A stretch of 64,000 nt of DNA from Toxonevra muliebris (lineage: Eukaryota > Arthropoda > Insecta > Diptera > Pallopteridae). Positions 31,610-42,596 of this stretch are shown here, in pieces. The position numbers and the translations under genes are program-made. The notes beneath the pieces are model-generated. The model was given only the letters and a program-made list of their open reading frames with translations, did no database searches and was not told the origin of the DNA. The first letter of the stretch is position 1. Every line of letters starts with the position of its first letter. Where the stretch lies: assembly GCA_963691655.1 (NCBI GenBank), contig OY829326.1:86421235-86485234 (forward strand). The letters are read 5' to 3'.

Positions 31610-32100
31610 ATGGGGCACAGTGAGCGGCAGATTACAGAAGAAATCATTGCAGATTTGAAATCCAATGGTATAATAAGGGAAAGCCATTCACCATTTGCGA
31701 GTCCAATGATTCTTGTTAAAAAGAAAAATGGCCAGAATCGGCTTTGTGTAGATTTTAGGGCACTGAACAAAATCACTGTGAGAGATCGTTATCCGTTACC
31801 AATAATTGAGGATCAGCTTGATGAATTGAGTGGAAATACATTTTTTACATCATTAGATATGGCGTCTGGTTTCCATCAAATTCCGATTGCTGAAGATTCC
31901 ATAGGGAAAACTGCTTTTGTTACACCCGATGAGCATTATGAATACCTGTGTATGCCGTTTGGACTCGCTAATGCACCTGCAGTTTTTCAGCGGGCGATCA
32001 ACTTGGCGTTAGGAGAGCTAAGAGGGAGCGTGGCTTTAGTTTATTTAGATGATGTTTTAATAGCATCAAAAACCATCGACGATCACCTGGAAATCGACCG
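31610..32100 (+). pseudogene. Gypsy reverse transcriptase, thumb deleted
   Basis: Contains fingers and palm: SPFASPMILVKKKNGQNRLC, VDFRALNKITVRDRYPLP, TSLDMASGFHQIPI, the MPFGLANAPAVFQRAI block and the catalytic VYLDDVLIAS. After DDHLEID the sequence jumps within a few bases into the RNase H start (LPTELHTDAS), so roughly 100 codons of thumb/connection are missing and the frame changes near 32,100. The palm box YLDD is intact, but the enzyme would lack its thumb. Confidence 0.88.
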
Positions 32101-32700
32101 TTGCTTGTATTATTTAATCCTGCGCTTCCAACAGAGTTACATACTGATGCAAGTGCTCTTGGCTTTGAAGCCATTTTGTTTCAGCGCGTTAATGAACGGT
32201 TGCATGTAGTTGCTTATTATAGCCAGGCAACTAAATTATATGAAGCTAAATATCACAGCTATGAATTGGAGACGCTCGCCATTGTAAATGCGGTGAAACA
32301 TTTTCGCCATTACCTCTTAGGGGTTAAGTTCTTGTTGGTCACTGATTGCAACGCTCTGAAGGCAACAAAGGAGAAAAAAGATTTACTATCTCGCATACCT
32401 CGTTGGTGGATTTTCCTTCAAGATTTTGAGTTTGAGATAATCTATAGAAAAGGAAAAACATTATCGCATGCGGATTATTTGAGTCTTAATATACCAACAA
32501 AAACTTGCTACCAAATAAGTAGTTTGTCTGATACGTGGTTACATATTGAGCAGCAAAATGATCCAGCTACAGTAGAAATCATTAACAAAATCAAAAGCGG
32601 TGATACCAACACTTTAGCGCAGTATTCACTCAAAAGTGGACTCTTGTATAAAAAGTTGGAAAATACCAACAAAATTTATATACCACAGCAATGCTATTGA
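32101..32700 (+). pseudogene. Gypsy RNase H region
   Basis: Would degrade the RNA of the RNA-DNA hybrid. TELHTDASALGFEAIL carries the first Asp, YHSYELETLAIVNAVKHFRH the Glu, FLLVTDCNALK the next Asp, and the end shows GKTLSHADYLS with the last Asp. All four catalytic residues are present. The frame stays open for 199 codons into the integrase N-terminus. It is expressed only if joined to RT, which the deletion prevents. Confidence 0.85.
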
Positions 32701-33605
32701 CTATAATGAGGCGTTTGCATGAAGACAATTGTCATGTTGGATGGGAAAAAACCGTCAGGAAAGAAGCAGTGCGAGCTTCATCCAATTGAAAAGAAGCCGA
32801 TTCCATTTGATGTAGTGCATGCTGATTTCATGGGACATTTGAAGGAAAAGATCATCGATATATTTTCATTCTCATTGATGCATTTAAAAAATTTGTGATT
32901 TTATTTCTTTGTAAAACACTTAAGGCTACAGAAACTGTTAAGATGTTTTACAATTACATAATGTTGTTTGGTGCTCCAAACAAGCTCATAAGTGACAGAG
33001 GCACTAATTTTACCAGTGCGGAATTCAAAAATCTTTACACATCTCTCGGAATAACACAACACTTAATTGCACTTGGTGCAAGTAGAGCGAAAGGACAAGT
33101 AGAACGGTATGTAGACACTGTGGCTAATTTATTGAGAACTAATTTAGAAACAAATATCGAGTGGACTAGTTATGTCAGTCGTGTACAATTGGCTCTTAAT
33201 ACCACAGTAAATAAAACTACCGGATTTTCTCCAATTAAGGTATTGATAGGAATTACTGGGCGTACTCCAGATGTTGGCGCTCTGCTAACAGAGTTAGAAA
33301 TTGAACCAAAATTTGATGACGTGGAGGCAATACGAGCAGAAGTAAACGCTAAACGCATGAAAATAAGGTTTAATTCAAACAAATGAACTCAATTAAAAAT
33401 TGGTCAAAAAGTGGTGTACTGTAGTAACCAGATTCGAAAATCAAAATTACAAGCATACTATCGTGGACCTTATGAAATAGTTGGCATTTTTCCTAATGAT
33501 CGATACAAGTTGAAGAAAGAGAATTGTAATACCATTGTTGTTGCTGCAAGAGAGGTCATTCGTCCTATATGTGAGACCGCAACAGAAGAGCAAGTTAGAT
33601 ATTAA
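32701..33605 (+). pseudogene. Gypsy integrase remnant
   Basis: Would insert the cDNA into the genome. The N-terminal zinc domain is half lost: LHEDNCHVGWEKT (the two His) is followed directly by sequence belonging after the two Cys. The core continues in shifting frames: HPIEKKPIPFDVVHADFMG (Asp 1), LISDRGTNFTSAEFK (Asp 2) and ASRAKGQVERYV (Glu). A C-terminal chromatin-facing segment follows (33,411-33,605, LQAYYRGPYEIVGIFPNDRY). The D,D,E triad is visible, but at least two frameshifts and the zinc-domain deletion inactivate it. Confidence 0.85.
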
Positions 33606-33654
33606 AACAAAGGTAAATTTTGTTATTTTCAATTTCTGTATTAAAAAAGGATCG

Positions 33655-33855
33655 AATTCATGAGCATGCTTAAGATTGCCTCTCAGACATGATGTTCGGA
33701 TTGAAGTTTGGTGTCTGGTTGAAGTGGTGGACAAGCTTAAGATTGCCTCTGAGCCATAACGTTCGACAGATTCACAGAGTTTTTGAGTCTTATTTGATGA
33801 GATCAAATAAGTAATGTTGACGTGCAAACAATCTTAAGATTGCCTCTGAATTGGG
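33655..33855 (+). repeat. Three spaced copies of cttaagattgcctct in the Gypsy 3' region
   Basis: cttaagattgcctct occurs at about 33,668, 33,734 and 33,831, each followed by c/gagac or ga-like sequence and short shared flanks (catgatgttcg / cataacgttcg). It lies between the integrase end and the 3' LTR. Such spaced motifs can be protein-binding sites, but no function is shown. Confidence 0.6.
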
Positions 33856-34074
33856 GTTGAAAAATTCATGTCTGAAAAAGAACTTAACGTTTTTTGTTAC
33901 AGAACTTGATGTGTCGTATTGGCTGATAATTCAAGCGAATTTTTCTTGTTTTTTTTCTTTTTACGTTTGTTAACTGCATTTTGTGATCTTCAACAAGTTT
34001 TTTTTTTATGAATAAACAATTGTACTTGTTATGCAAGCGAGAAATAATTCATCGAGAGCAATGATTAAGCAGGA

Positions 34075-34394
34075 TGTTGAAGCAAAATATAAACTTGTTC
34101 CTAGATTGTAAATTGTTTTAGCTTTAGCAAAACTTTCAATAACAATTTTTCGAGAAATATGAAAAATTGATTGTCACTGTACGAATATCAAACATAGTTC
34201 TATATTTGTCTTATTCGTGAATCACTCCTCTTTTGAGGGAAAAGAGAGAAGGCAGATCTGCACACGAAATGTAATTTGAAAGGTGGAGAAATGAATTTGA
34301 ATAAAATTTTCATTCGAGATTCAGATCTGTTGGTGTGCAGAACTGAATTTTTCTTAAATAATAAAATTAAATAGAAATTATTTAATTTCTATCA
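34075..34394 (+). repeat. Gypsy 3' LTR
   Basis: Starts tgttgaagcaaaatataaac and ends aatttctatca, 320 bp, followed by tata (34,395-34,398), which matches the 5' flank. It aligns to the 5' LTR along its whole length with about 10-12 substitutions. The upstream purine tract (aagcagga) is short for a polypurine tract. Confidence 0.93.
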
Positions 34395-35106
34395 TATATA
34401 TCCAAATTAACTATATATGAAGAGTAAGGGTGGAAGTTGACCGACTTTCTCTGTTTACGCTATAGTTAATATTATCGAATAAATATATCTACTCGTCAAA
34501 TTTTAGCTTTCTATCTATGATACTTTACAAGATATTTGCGTTTCGAAATTAGGTTATCTGATTTTACCCATTTTTGTATTTTATTATGAATAGGATACCC
34601 GAAGTATAATGGTAAATTTTAAGATAAATATCTCTTTTCTACGTCTTTATGCAAAAAAAAAACTAAACGGTTTCGGACCGCAGTGGTATGTACAAATATA
34701 CAAACAAGTGGCTGGTTGCAGTAAGGTCATATAAACTGTATGCCATTTAAAACAAACCATTGACTTTAAAGTACTTATTTTATATTCCATTCAATAAAAA
34801 TTTAAAAAAAAAATGTATGTAAATAAATACACATACTTAAGTAACTCATATCAAAATTCTTTCGTTTGGTTTTTTTTATTCCATGCAAAAAAAAATCGAA
34901 AAAAGTTAATTAATCAATTTTCATGAACTTAAAAATCGATTAATCGCCTTTAAATTTCTGATCAATCCAAAAGTTGAAAATCGATTTTTCTTTCTAGTTG
35001 CACATCCCTAATGTGTACATGTACATATGTTTGTAGAAATTATATGTATGTATGTAGAATAAATACAAAAATTGTTTGTTTAAATGTTGCAACGAACCTT
35101 ACTCCA

Positions 35107-35270
35107 GTGCAGTGTGGCCAACTCAGCGCTTTTTCCGCTGATTTTAGTGCTTTTTGAAAATTAAAACGGAGGAAAAAAGTGATTTAGCGCCCACAATCGG
35201 ACTTTGCAACCATTTTGAGAAGTGGCGAAAAAAATTGTTGATCGCAAAATGTTGACTAATGTCAAATTTG
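35107..35270. repeat. Left-end fragment of the cagtgtggcc MITE family
   Basis: cagtgtggccaactcagcgc and the following ttttccgct-attttagtgct match the left half of the complete MITE at 37,482-37,773. The right end is missing. Another scrap in the opposite orientation lies at about 61,411-61,490. Confidence 0.7.
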
Positions 35271-35454
35271 AATCACAAAGTATAATGTATTTCCTCAATA
35301 AATATGTATTGCACTTACCTTTTGGATCGATTTTATGCTGCTTAGAGTACTTTTAAAAAGGCTCAAAGTTAATCTCTTGGTGTTTTGCTTGGTCAGACTA
35401 ACCTAATCTGATTTCCATCAAAATTATCAACAGAAGTCCAAGCAAACAAAATAT

Positions 35455-36075
35455 TCCGCATATATATCTAAACAATGCCCCAGTTGAGTTTGTTGAAAAT
35501 ATTAAAATTCTTGGTATTCATTTTTGCAGTAATTTCAACTGGGGTCTTCATATAACTCGTACGGTTTCTAAAATATATGGTGCGCTATCGGAGTTAAGCC
35601 CTACAACAAAATATTTACTGACAGAAGTAAAACTTAAATCAGTAAAGTCTTTCATTCTTCCAATTATACTCTATGGTTGCGAATTATTTTCTAATTTAGA
35701 CAATGCATCGTATAGAAAGCTGAACGTTGCGCTAGATACATCTATGGACTCAAAATACGGGAAAATATTTCGAGTTTTGCAAAGAATATAGCTGGTTGCT
35801 CGTTAGCAAGTTTAAGGAACTATAGATCTTTGATAACTTTGCTCAAAATCATTACAACCAAAGAACCACAGTATCTGTTTGAAAAAATAAGGTTTGCTAA
35901 AAATCAAAGAACATTGCAACTTATATTGCCAGTGCACAAATATGCTGTCACAGGTCGTCAATTTTTTGTCCATGCAGTCAATCTCTGGAACGATCTTCCC
36001 ATGTACCTAAAGCGTGAGGTCAACTTTAACAAATTCAAAGCTAATGCTATTGAATTTCTTGCTGAAGAACATTAA
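35455..36075 (+). pseudogene. LINE ORF2 C-terminal region (CR1/Jockey-like)
   Basis: The C-terminal end of a non-LTR retrotransposon polyprotein in mixed frames: VENIKILGIHFCSNFNWGLH, LPIILYGCELFSNLDNASY, then an open stretch from 35,830 (MITLLKIITTKEPQYLFEKI) to the stop at 36,073, including RQFFVHAVNLWNDLP. The FF..A..LWN.LP motif closes many CR1- and Jockey-like ORF2 proteins. The catalytic RT core is absent. The open 81-codon end is probably chance preservation. Confidence 0.65.
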
Positions 36076-36904
36076 TGGAATTCTTTTCTTACTATCCTTC
36101 TTTTTCTTTTTCTATCTATTGCTTCATATCTATAATTTCCTTTTTCACTTTTATCCTTTTCTAATTATTTTATTATTAACGTTATTATTATTATTATTTT
36201 ATAGTATTTGTCTTTTTTTTCTCAATCAATTGTTCAAATAAAATATTTTTTTTTATCAAAGCTTTTACATACAAAAAAAATAACGTCTTACATGTGCAAT
36301 GATTATACATCAATAAATAAATATAAAAAAAAAGATATCCAGGGGTGCCCACAACCGAACCGTGCTGTATTCGGCTGTACTCGCTGCCAACGAATACATG
36401 TTCCTCTTTTTCTCTTATTCGAACATACCAAGAGCGATCATGTCGAGTATGTCGCGACAGCAAAACTTCACGTTGTGCTCTATGTCAACGTTCTTGCAGT
36501 TGCATTTATTCTTAACGGCTTTTGACGTGTAAATCAAAATAGATACTCACAAAGTAAGTTTATTAAAAATTATAATAATATGAAATAACAATTAATTATA
36601 ATTACTTAATAAACAATTCTTTTCTCAATAATAAAGGCAGCAAATTCCAAAATGTACAAAAATTCCAACGCCATCAGGGATAATAATAATAATGATGTAA
36701 AAGTAAAAATTGTAAATTAGTTAAATACTGAAGTTTTTGTTATTTTATTTAGGGTTTCCTAAACTGAAATGTTTTTGTTTCAGAATAAAAATAAAAAGTT
36801 TTGAATAAAATGTTCATTGTTTCATTTTTAAACGTTGTATTGAATAATTAATGCATATATGAAATAACTTTAATTTTGGCAAACAAATAATAATAAATGT
36901 GATA
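36076..36904. other. T-rich then mixed non-coding DNA
   Basis: ttattattattattatttta-like runs may be part of the LINE 3' end. A less AT-rich block at 36,340-36,500 has an open frame without a recognisable domain. Nothing else is supported. Confidence 0.4.
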
Positions 36905-36930
36905 CAGTGGACGCTCGGAATACTTAAGTA
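36905..36930. repeat. Left terminus of a split TIR element (partner at 49,916-49,940)
   Basis: cagtggacgctcggaatact(taag) is nearly the complement of cttaagaattctgagcgtcc(actg) at 49,916-49,940, about 22 of 24 positions. Both ends are followed internally by further cttaag motifs. If they belong to one element, 13 kb of later insertions, including the whole errantivirus, separate them. No flanking duplication is evident (gata against aatt), so they may be ends of two different copies. Confidence 0.45.
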
Positions 36931-37481
36931 GTTTGTTCTTGGGCTACTTAAGGAGGCTCACCACTCCAAAGATATAAGAAACAGGGTTTTTCATGATTTT
37001 TTTAGATAAATTGGGCAATGAAAACAAAATGACAAATGATATCAGTTCTTTTACTAACTATATAAGATTTACAATTTCTTATTTATTTGTTTTACATATA
37101 CTGATCACTTTTGTACTTTTTTATTACAATGCTACATAGCCGTTGTATTTATTAATTGTTTTTCTAAGCTTCATAGTCGCTTTAAAAGATTATAGACGTA
37201 AAATATTTTAGAAATACATACTTATGTACATGAGTTAAATAAAAAAAAGATTTTTTCTTTCTTAAATTAAATATTTAAAAAATATAGTTTGTTGCGTAAA
37301 ACTTTTTGGAAAAATGATAAACCTTTTCATTATATTATATAAAAGTTAACCATATTTATTTACCAATTGTAATCCATAATCCTAATGTTAAATAATTTGT
37401 AAATGAAAATTGCGCTTTTGCTTGTATGTTTGGCAACTCTGTTTGTTGAAAAACACGACGACAAGAAAAAGAGATGTTAGC

Positions 37482-37773
37482 AGTGTGGCTAACTCAGCGC
37501 TTTTCCCGCTAATTTTAGTGCTTTTTGAAAATTAAAACGCGGAAAAAAGTGATTTAGCGCTAACGGGGTTTTTTCAATTTAAAATATCTTCGAAAAATCG
37601 AAGGAATTTTCATTGATTGAGCATCAGATTTGTGCCTGTATTAGTGAAAAAGTTTAAATGTATAGAGTTTTCTCGCACTTTTATAAGGAAAAAAATTTAA
37701 CGCTTTTTTTATGAAAATACGCGTTTTATTCTTCATTTTAGCGGACTTTGAAAAACAAAAGTTGGCCACACTG
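37482..37773. mobile_element. hAT-type MITE, 292 bp, TSD gatgttag
   Basis: Begins cagtgtggctaactcagcgc and ends gttggccacactg. An exact 8-bp duplication gatgttag lies on both sides (37,474-37,481 and 37,774-37,781). There is no coding capacity. It is the only complete copy of its family here; partial copies are at 35,107 and 61,411. Confidence 0.92.
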
Positions 37774-37892
37774 GATGTTAGAGCAGCTCTCGTCAGTTGC
37801 GTCACGGTTGCCACTTACTCATTTCATTTTGTACCAATATTTACAAAAAAAATGTACCAAATGGGGGGAAAATGTACCAATATAATAAATAA

Positions 37893-39250
37893 CATTAAGG
37901 ATGTAGTCTGGTGATCGAGTTTAAAAAAATCAACTATTTTTTTTTTAAATGTACTTTGAAAGTACAATATATTGCAAGTATACTGTTTCAGACCAAATCT
38001 CAAAATATTAACGAAGTTATAGCTCATAGTCGAGAGCGATTGTTGTGAAAACTTTATCTGTTGTTAAAACTTAAAAATCGTTTTTCTCGAAACCTCGTTT
38101 TTTTGACCGGATAATATAAAATTAAAGTACGTAGAATTGTAGGTAATTCAATTTAGTTTATTTAAAATACAAAATTTGTCAAATCAAGTTATATTTGAAT
38201 AGGTAAATTAACTTTTAGTGAACCCATATCGAGTACAATCAAGTTCACCTTTGACAAATGTCGTCAAAAAATTGCAAAAAACAAAGCAGACGTTGAAAAA
38301 ATTGCCTTAAATTAATGAAACTTACCAATTAAGAAGTAACTACTAACTGTTAACATTTTCTCCATACTAAATCGCTTGCGTCAAAATTGTTGATTTATAT
38401 CAATATGTAATACAGGTGTCCCCCGTATAACACGATAGTTAGGTTACAAAAAAACATGGTGTTGCGCGAATTCATGTTATACGGAACAAGAAAGCAGTAT
38501 AAAAAGCGGAGTTAGGCTCCAAGAAATCGAAATTATATGGGACAAACAAGTAGTACAAAAACAGGGTCACGTTCCAAGAGTTTTAAAAACAACTTTTTGG
38601 GATAAGTGCTCGTTCGAGCTGTCACATTCAGGGGCATTCATTAGCTTTATGTATATTTTAACTTTTTGTACGGTTTGGTACATTTTCTCTCTTTAATAAA
38701 TAAATTTAAGTTTTTATTTTTGGTTGTAAAAAGTAAAAAAACATATGATTTTATATAAAAAAATTTTAATAACAAGCACTTAACAGAAAATTTATTGGAA
38801 CATTTACAGAAAAGATTTGAATTTAACAAGCAAAAATGACAGAAATTCGATAAATATAACAAATAAAAATTAGAGTTATAGTTAAATAGCTTATTAACAA
38901 ATTCTAAAAGCGATTTGAATTTCTAAATTATTTTCACTAAGCGTGTTATACGAAGAATTCAGCAATTCGCAAATCGTGTTGGAAGGAAATCGTGCTATAG
39001 CGGCATCGTGTTATATGGGGACTTCCGCTATTAACAAATCGTGTTGGAGCGAAATCGTGCTATACGAGTGCCGTGTTGTACGTGGGAAACCTGTACATAT
39101 AATACTGTAATTGACAGACGAAAATAAAGATTACAAAGTTACTAAAAGTTAATTTACTAGTTCAAATATAACTCGATTTGAAAAATTTTGTATTTTAAAT
39201 AAATTAAATTAATTTGCCTACAATTCAACGTACTTTAATTTTAGAAAAAT
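37893..39250. mobile_element. Second TTAA-type element and a 103-bp inverted repeat
   Basis: The left end taaggatgtagtctggtgat repeats the terminus of the 18,097 element, and internal sequence (gaaaacttt.tctgttgttaaaactt) also matches that copy. Arms at 38,117-38,219 and 39,141-39,243 are inverted copies (taaaattaaagtacgtagaa... against its complement), enclosing the pogo-like MITE at 38,413-39,093. No matching right terminus of the TTAA element is visible, so the outer limit is uncertain. Confidence 0.6.
38413..39093. mobile_element. pogo/Tigger-like MITE, 681 bp, TA target
   Basis: The left end caggtgtcccccgtataaca and the complement of the right end (caggtttcccacgtacaaca) match at most positions, with TA at both outer edges. 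The right side holds three or four degenerate copies of gaaatcgtgctatacg-like sequence. CAGGT..CCC..ATAACACG ends and a TA target are typical of pogo-group Tc1/mariner elements. It has no transposase. Confidence 0.75.
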
Positions 39251-39648
39251 TGCCGCTATCTTCAAAATCCTAACGGTTGAATTTGAAGCACCCTATTTTC
39301 AGATTCTGCTGTCACAATGAAGATCTGAAATACTTTAGCAAAATGTATAGAGCAAATAAGCCATCTAATGTCTAATGTCCTACATTGTTTGCTTCGCCCA
39401 TGTATTAAAAGGAAACCAGTCAGTAACAAATTGGCTTCAAGAAGCACCATCAAGGACTCCCAGCTGTCATTTTTATCCACAAGATAATTTGGATGTTTGT
39501 GCAACGGTTCTTTTACTCGATAAATTTACCGGAGGACAACAGTGTTAAGTTTGCTAAAAGACTTAAAATAGTAAAACTCTGTTCTGAGTCTTTATTTCCA
39601 TAATTATTTATAATTTTTTTTATTTAAAAAAGACTTTTCATATTTTTC
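39251..39648 (+). other. Possible upstream or detached part of the adjacent TE-like gene
   Basis: Plus-strand frames near 39,390-39,540 give KRKPVSNKLASRSTIKDSQL and DNLDVCATVLLLDKFTGG, which look protein-coding and TE-like, but I cannot place them. No start, splice site or terminal repeat is certain. Confidence 0.3.
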
Positions 39649-41720
39649 GTGAAAACTGAATTAACTCTATACATACATATAACTACAGGCAAAATGTTTT
39701 TGTGTTTCAAATGTACAGCAAAATTTGAAAGTATTAATACTCTTTGTAATCATTTAAAAATTTTCTATAATTTAACAACATTAGATACATTCTATTGTGT
39801 GCACTGTACATACTATTTTCAATGCATTCAATCTTTTAAAAAACATCTCAAAAAATGTCAGTCAAGTGATATTACTATATTCGAAAACAATGAAAATAGC
39901 TTTATAAAAAATGATCCAGGAATTAGTAATTCATGTCAATTAAGTAATGTCAATTACAGCGATAATACTAATTTCTCACAAGATGATGCACATCTGAACT
40001 CAAATCAAAATGAAGACGAAAGCTTTGGTGCAGAACAGCAGTTCCCTATTGAGCACTTTAATGACATTTTAATTTTATTCGTAAGCAAATTGCACAACAA
40101 CTCAAATTTCAGTAGAATTAACATAAAACGACTTATAGATGATATATCGAATATGTTGTTTTTACCCATGCAAAATTTTTAGAAAAAAATGTAACTAACA
40201 TTACATTTTTGAATTTAACATTACGTTTTTGAATTTAATAATTTCATAAATTTTTTAAAAGATCCGTTTGTTAATATTATAACATTTGAAAAGTTGCGTA
40301 CCAATCTAAGAAACAAGGGCGTTTTTGAAAGTCCTAAACAATTTAGCATAGACAACCGTATAGCACCTGTGGTTTCTCATAACCAAGTATCGATTTAAAC
40401 AAAAAGAAGCATTTTTCGAACTTCCAAATGTATTAAAAGACACACGCGAAAATATGACTAGATTAAACTCAATTGACGGAAAGCTTCAAAATATTATAAA
40501 CGGAAAGCTGTGGAAAGAAGAAATGATTCAATTTAGTGGAAAAGAGGTTATTCCTTGTCATTTATTTCGATGATTTCGAAATAAATAATGCATTAGGGTC
40601 TCATAGGGGAGAACAATCTATAGCAGCTTTTTATTATAGTTTTCTCACTATACCTTCTCAGCCAACTATTTTTGTAGATATTGTGCATGTTCCAAGGAAG
40701 AAACTTTATATCTGTCCGAAGAAATTAAATATAAACTTCGGAATGAGGAAAACTATGCAGCTAGTTTAGCGCTTGAGGAGCCACCAGAACAACGAGCAAA
40801 AACTACAGGCATATTAGAAAATTCAATTTTTAGTAAAAAAGAAAAAACAAAAATATATTATTTCATTTAATTAAAACAGACAAGGTTCTGACACTAAGCA
40901 TTTTAAATGAAAGAAAAAATATGTTTCAATATGGGGAGACTGAGATTTTTCACACATCTCAACCAATTAAAATTACTCATCTCAAAAATAAAAACTTGAA
41001 TATTTCAGTTCGTGAAATACGGGCGTTTTGTCAATTTCTACCACTATTAACAGGAGATTTAGTTCCTAAAAGTAAAAAATATTGGAAACTATTGTGAATG
41101 CTAATTGAGATAATAGATGGCCTTCAAACTGTATTTAACGACGAGTCCCTACATCAGCTAAATTTAAAAATTTCAAGACATCATATACACTATATAAAAT
41201 TGTTTGGCAATTCTTCGAAACCCAAATTTCATTTACTTCTTCACCATGTTACAATAATTCAAAATGTTGGACCTCTTAGGCACTTATGGTGTTTTAGATT
41301 TGAAGCAAAACACAGAGAAATTAAGATCTATACAAATCCCATAACTTCTAGAAAGAATGCCCCTCTTTCAATTGGAATCAAATGTATGCTCAAATTTTCA
41401 TATCGACTTCTTTCTCATGATGGAGTAGATAACAACTTTCAAATAAGTTAACTAACCTACAGTACATTAGGTGAAAAAGAATATTATGAAAAGATTCAAT
41501 TTAGCTCCAAATGACATCCATTTTCAAACCATATATTAACTAATAAAATTTATGGGTTTACTACAAAAATTGTTATAAATGGAACAACCTACAAATCAGG
41601 ATATTTTCTGCTCACAAAATTATCTGCCTTATTTGAGATCATCGAAATATTTGCGTGTAATTAAAAATAATTTGCATTTGTAATTCATAAATATCTTTCT
41701 TCTAATGGAAAACATTACAT
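39649..41720 (+). pseudogene. C2H2-finger, transposase-like protein of unknown family
   Basis: An open segment (39,649-40,182) has two finger-like units, CFKCTAKFESINTLCNHLK and FYCVHCTYYFQCIQSFKKHL, then an acidic, Ser/Asn-rich linker. Downstream frames, broken by stops, read FEKLRTNLRNKGVFESPKQF, IYFDDFEINNALGSHRGEQS, REIRAFCQFLPLLTGD, SSKPKFHLLLHHVTIIQNVG with PLRHLWCFRFEAKHR, and near 41,570 KIVINGTTYKSGYFLLTKL. The PK-H-L-H-----GPLRH-W--RFEAKH block resembles a motif I know from CACTA/TNP2-like and related large transposases. That assignment is inference. At least six frame breaks make it a pseudogene. Terminal repeats were not found. Confidence 0.55.
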
Positions 41721-42298
41721 TAGGCCAAAATACTTTTAAGGCTACAAAGACACTTTTGAATGATATTTCACATAATCTTTGTTTATTTTTAATATTATAT
41801 TATTTCATATATATAAAGCTATGTATAAAACTTTTTAGCATTGTACAACTGTATGTAAAACTTTATATAATTCATAATAATAACAAATAAAAATTAATTT
41901 ATGTAGTGATTTTATTAATTAAGCGATAGTACTTCTACAATTAGTTTGGGTAAGAATACAAAAAAAAAATGGTTTCTTAAAAGTTTTAAGTGGTAAAAAT
42001 ACTTTTTTTATTGGTAATATTACCAATCAAATGATTATTTAACAATTTTCAGTGGTAAAAATACAATTTTATTTGTAATATTACAAAAAAATATGGTTAA
42101 ATAACCAATAAAAAATACAACAATTTTTTGCGGTAGGTCACCGGAAAAAATTGTTCGTCAACAATTTAGTATAAGTTGGTAAACCGCTTATTTCAGTAAA
42201 GCAACAGTTTTATGTCATTTATATTAATTTCCGTTGTAGGTTGGCTCGTTTTTAAACGATCTTTTCGTTTAGATTTACCAATCTTTTATTTTCTGTGT
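41721..42298. other. AT-rich gap with a diverged tandem pair
   Basis: agtggtaaaaatac...attggtaatattac...gattatttaac occurs twice in succession (about 41,988-42,050 and 42,051-42,115), a diverged tandem duplication of about 62 bp. No gene is recognised. Confidence 0.5.
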
Positions 42299-42584
42299 AG
42301 GAAACTAGAATAAAGAAACATATGTTTCTAATTATTTCCTATCCTTTATATTGTTTGTTTACTTAGGACATAGTAACTAAAATATAGAAACGTATGTTTT
42401 TAATTATTTCCTATCTTTTATATTGTTTGTTTACTTAGGACATAGTAGACAACAACATAAACAACAAAGAAACTATATGATAATTTCTTATCCCTTATAT
42501 GTTTGTATTCGAATTCTAGATACAATTTGTATTTATAATATTTATTTGTTACATTACTAATACTTGTTATATATACTACTATAA
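42299..42584 (-). repeat. Errantivirus 3' LTR (truncated)
   Basis: Matches the 5' LTR from gaaactagaataaagaaaca to gttatatatactactataac(t), but about 160 bp of the element's LTR end is missing at the low-coordinate side. A ~70-bp internal repetition (gaaacatatgtttctaatta / gaaacgtatgtttttaatta) occurs within it. Confidence 0.8.
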
Positions 42585-42596
42585 CTATTCACCCTC
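42585..42596 (-). promoter_or_regulatory. Polypurine tract
   Basis: In element sense aagagggtgaat lies immediately before the LTR start agttatag, where second-strand synthesis would be primed. The position is exact with respect to the LTR. Confidence 0.7.

Larger units (their letters stand above)
29697..34394 (+). mobile_element. Gypsy-superfamily LTR retrotransposon, mdg3-like, 4.7 kb
   Basis: Two 320-bp LTRs (tg...ca), a 4-bp flanking duplication tata, a tRNA-Leu-like primer site, and gag, protease, RT, RNase H and integrase remnants in Ty3/Gypsy order with no env. It is short for its class because of internal deletions in the RT thumb and integrase zinc region. The LTRs differ at about 10-12 sites by eye, so it is a moderately old insertion. 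It landed in the hAT-like element at 28,804-35,010. Use of a tRNA-Leu primer is a trait I associate with the mdg3/micropia/blastopia lineage; that placement is inference. Confidence 0.9.
28804..35010. mobile_element. hAT-like TIR element split by a Gypsy retrotransposon
   Basis: The left end tacggatgtgcaaatcgact and the complement of the right end (tagggatgtgcaactagaaa) share ta[c/g]ggatgtgcaa. Flanks are atgtgcac (28,796-28,803) and atgtgtac (35,011-35,018), a 7/8 match to an 8-bp duplication. Both subterminal zones repeat gatcgac/gtcgatc-like motifs (tcgacttttag, aaaatcgat). A Gypsy element occupies 29,697-34,394, leaving about 1.5 kb of the host element with no transposase. A second left end of this family is at 60,713 (tagagatgtgcaaatcagtt). 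Confidence 0.75.
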
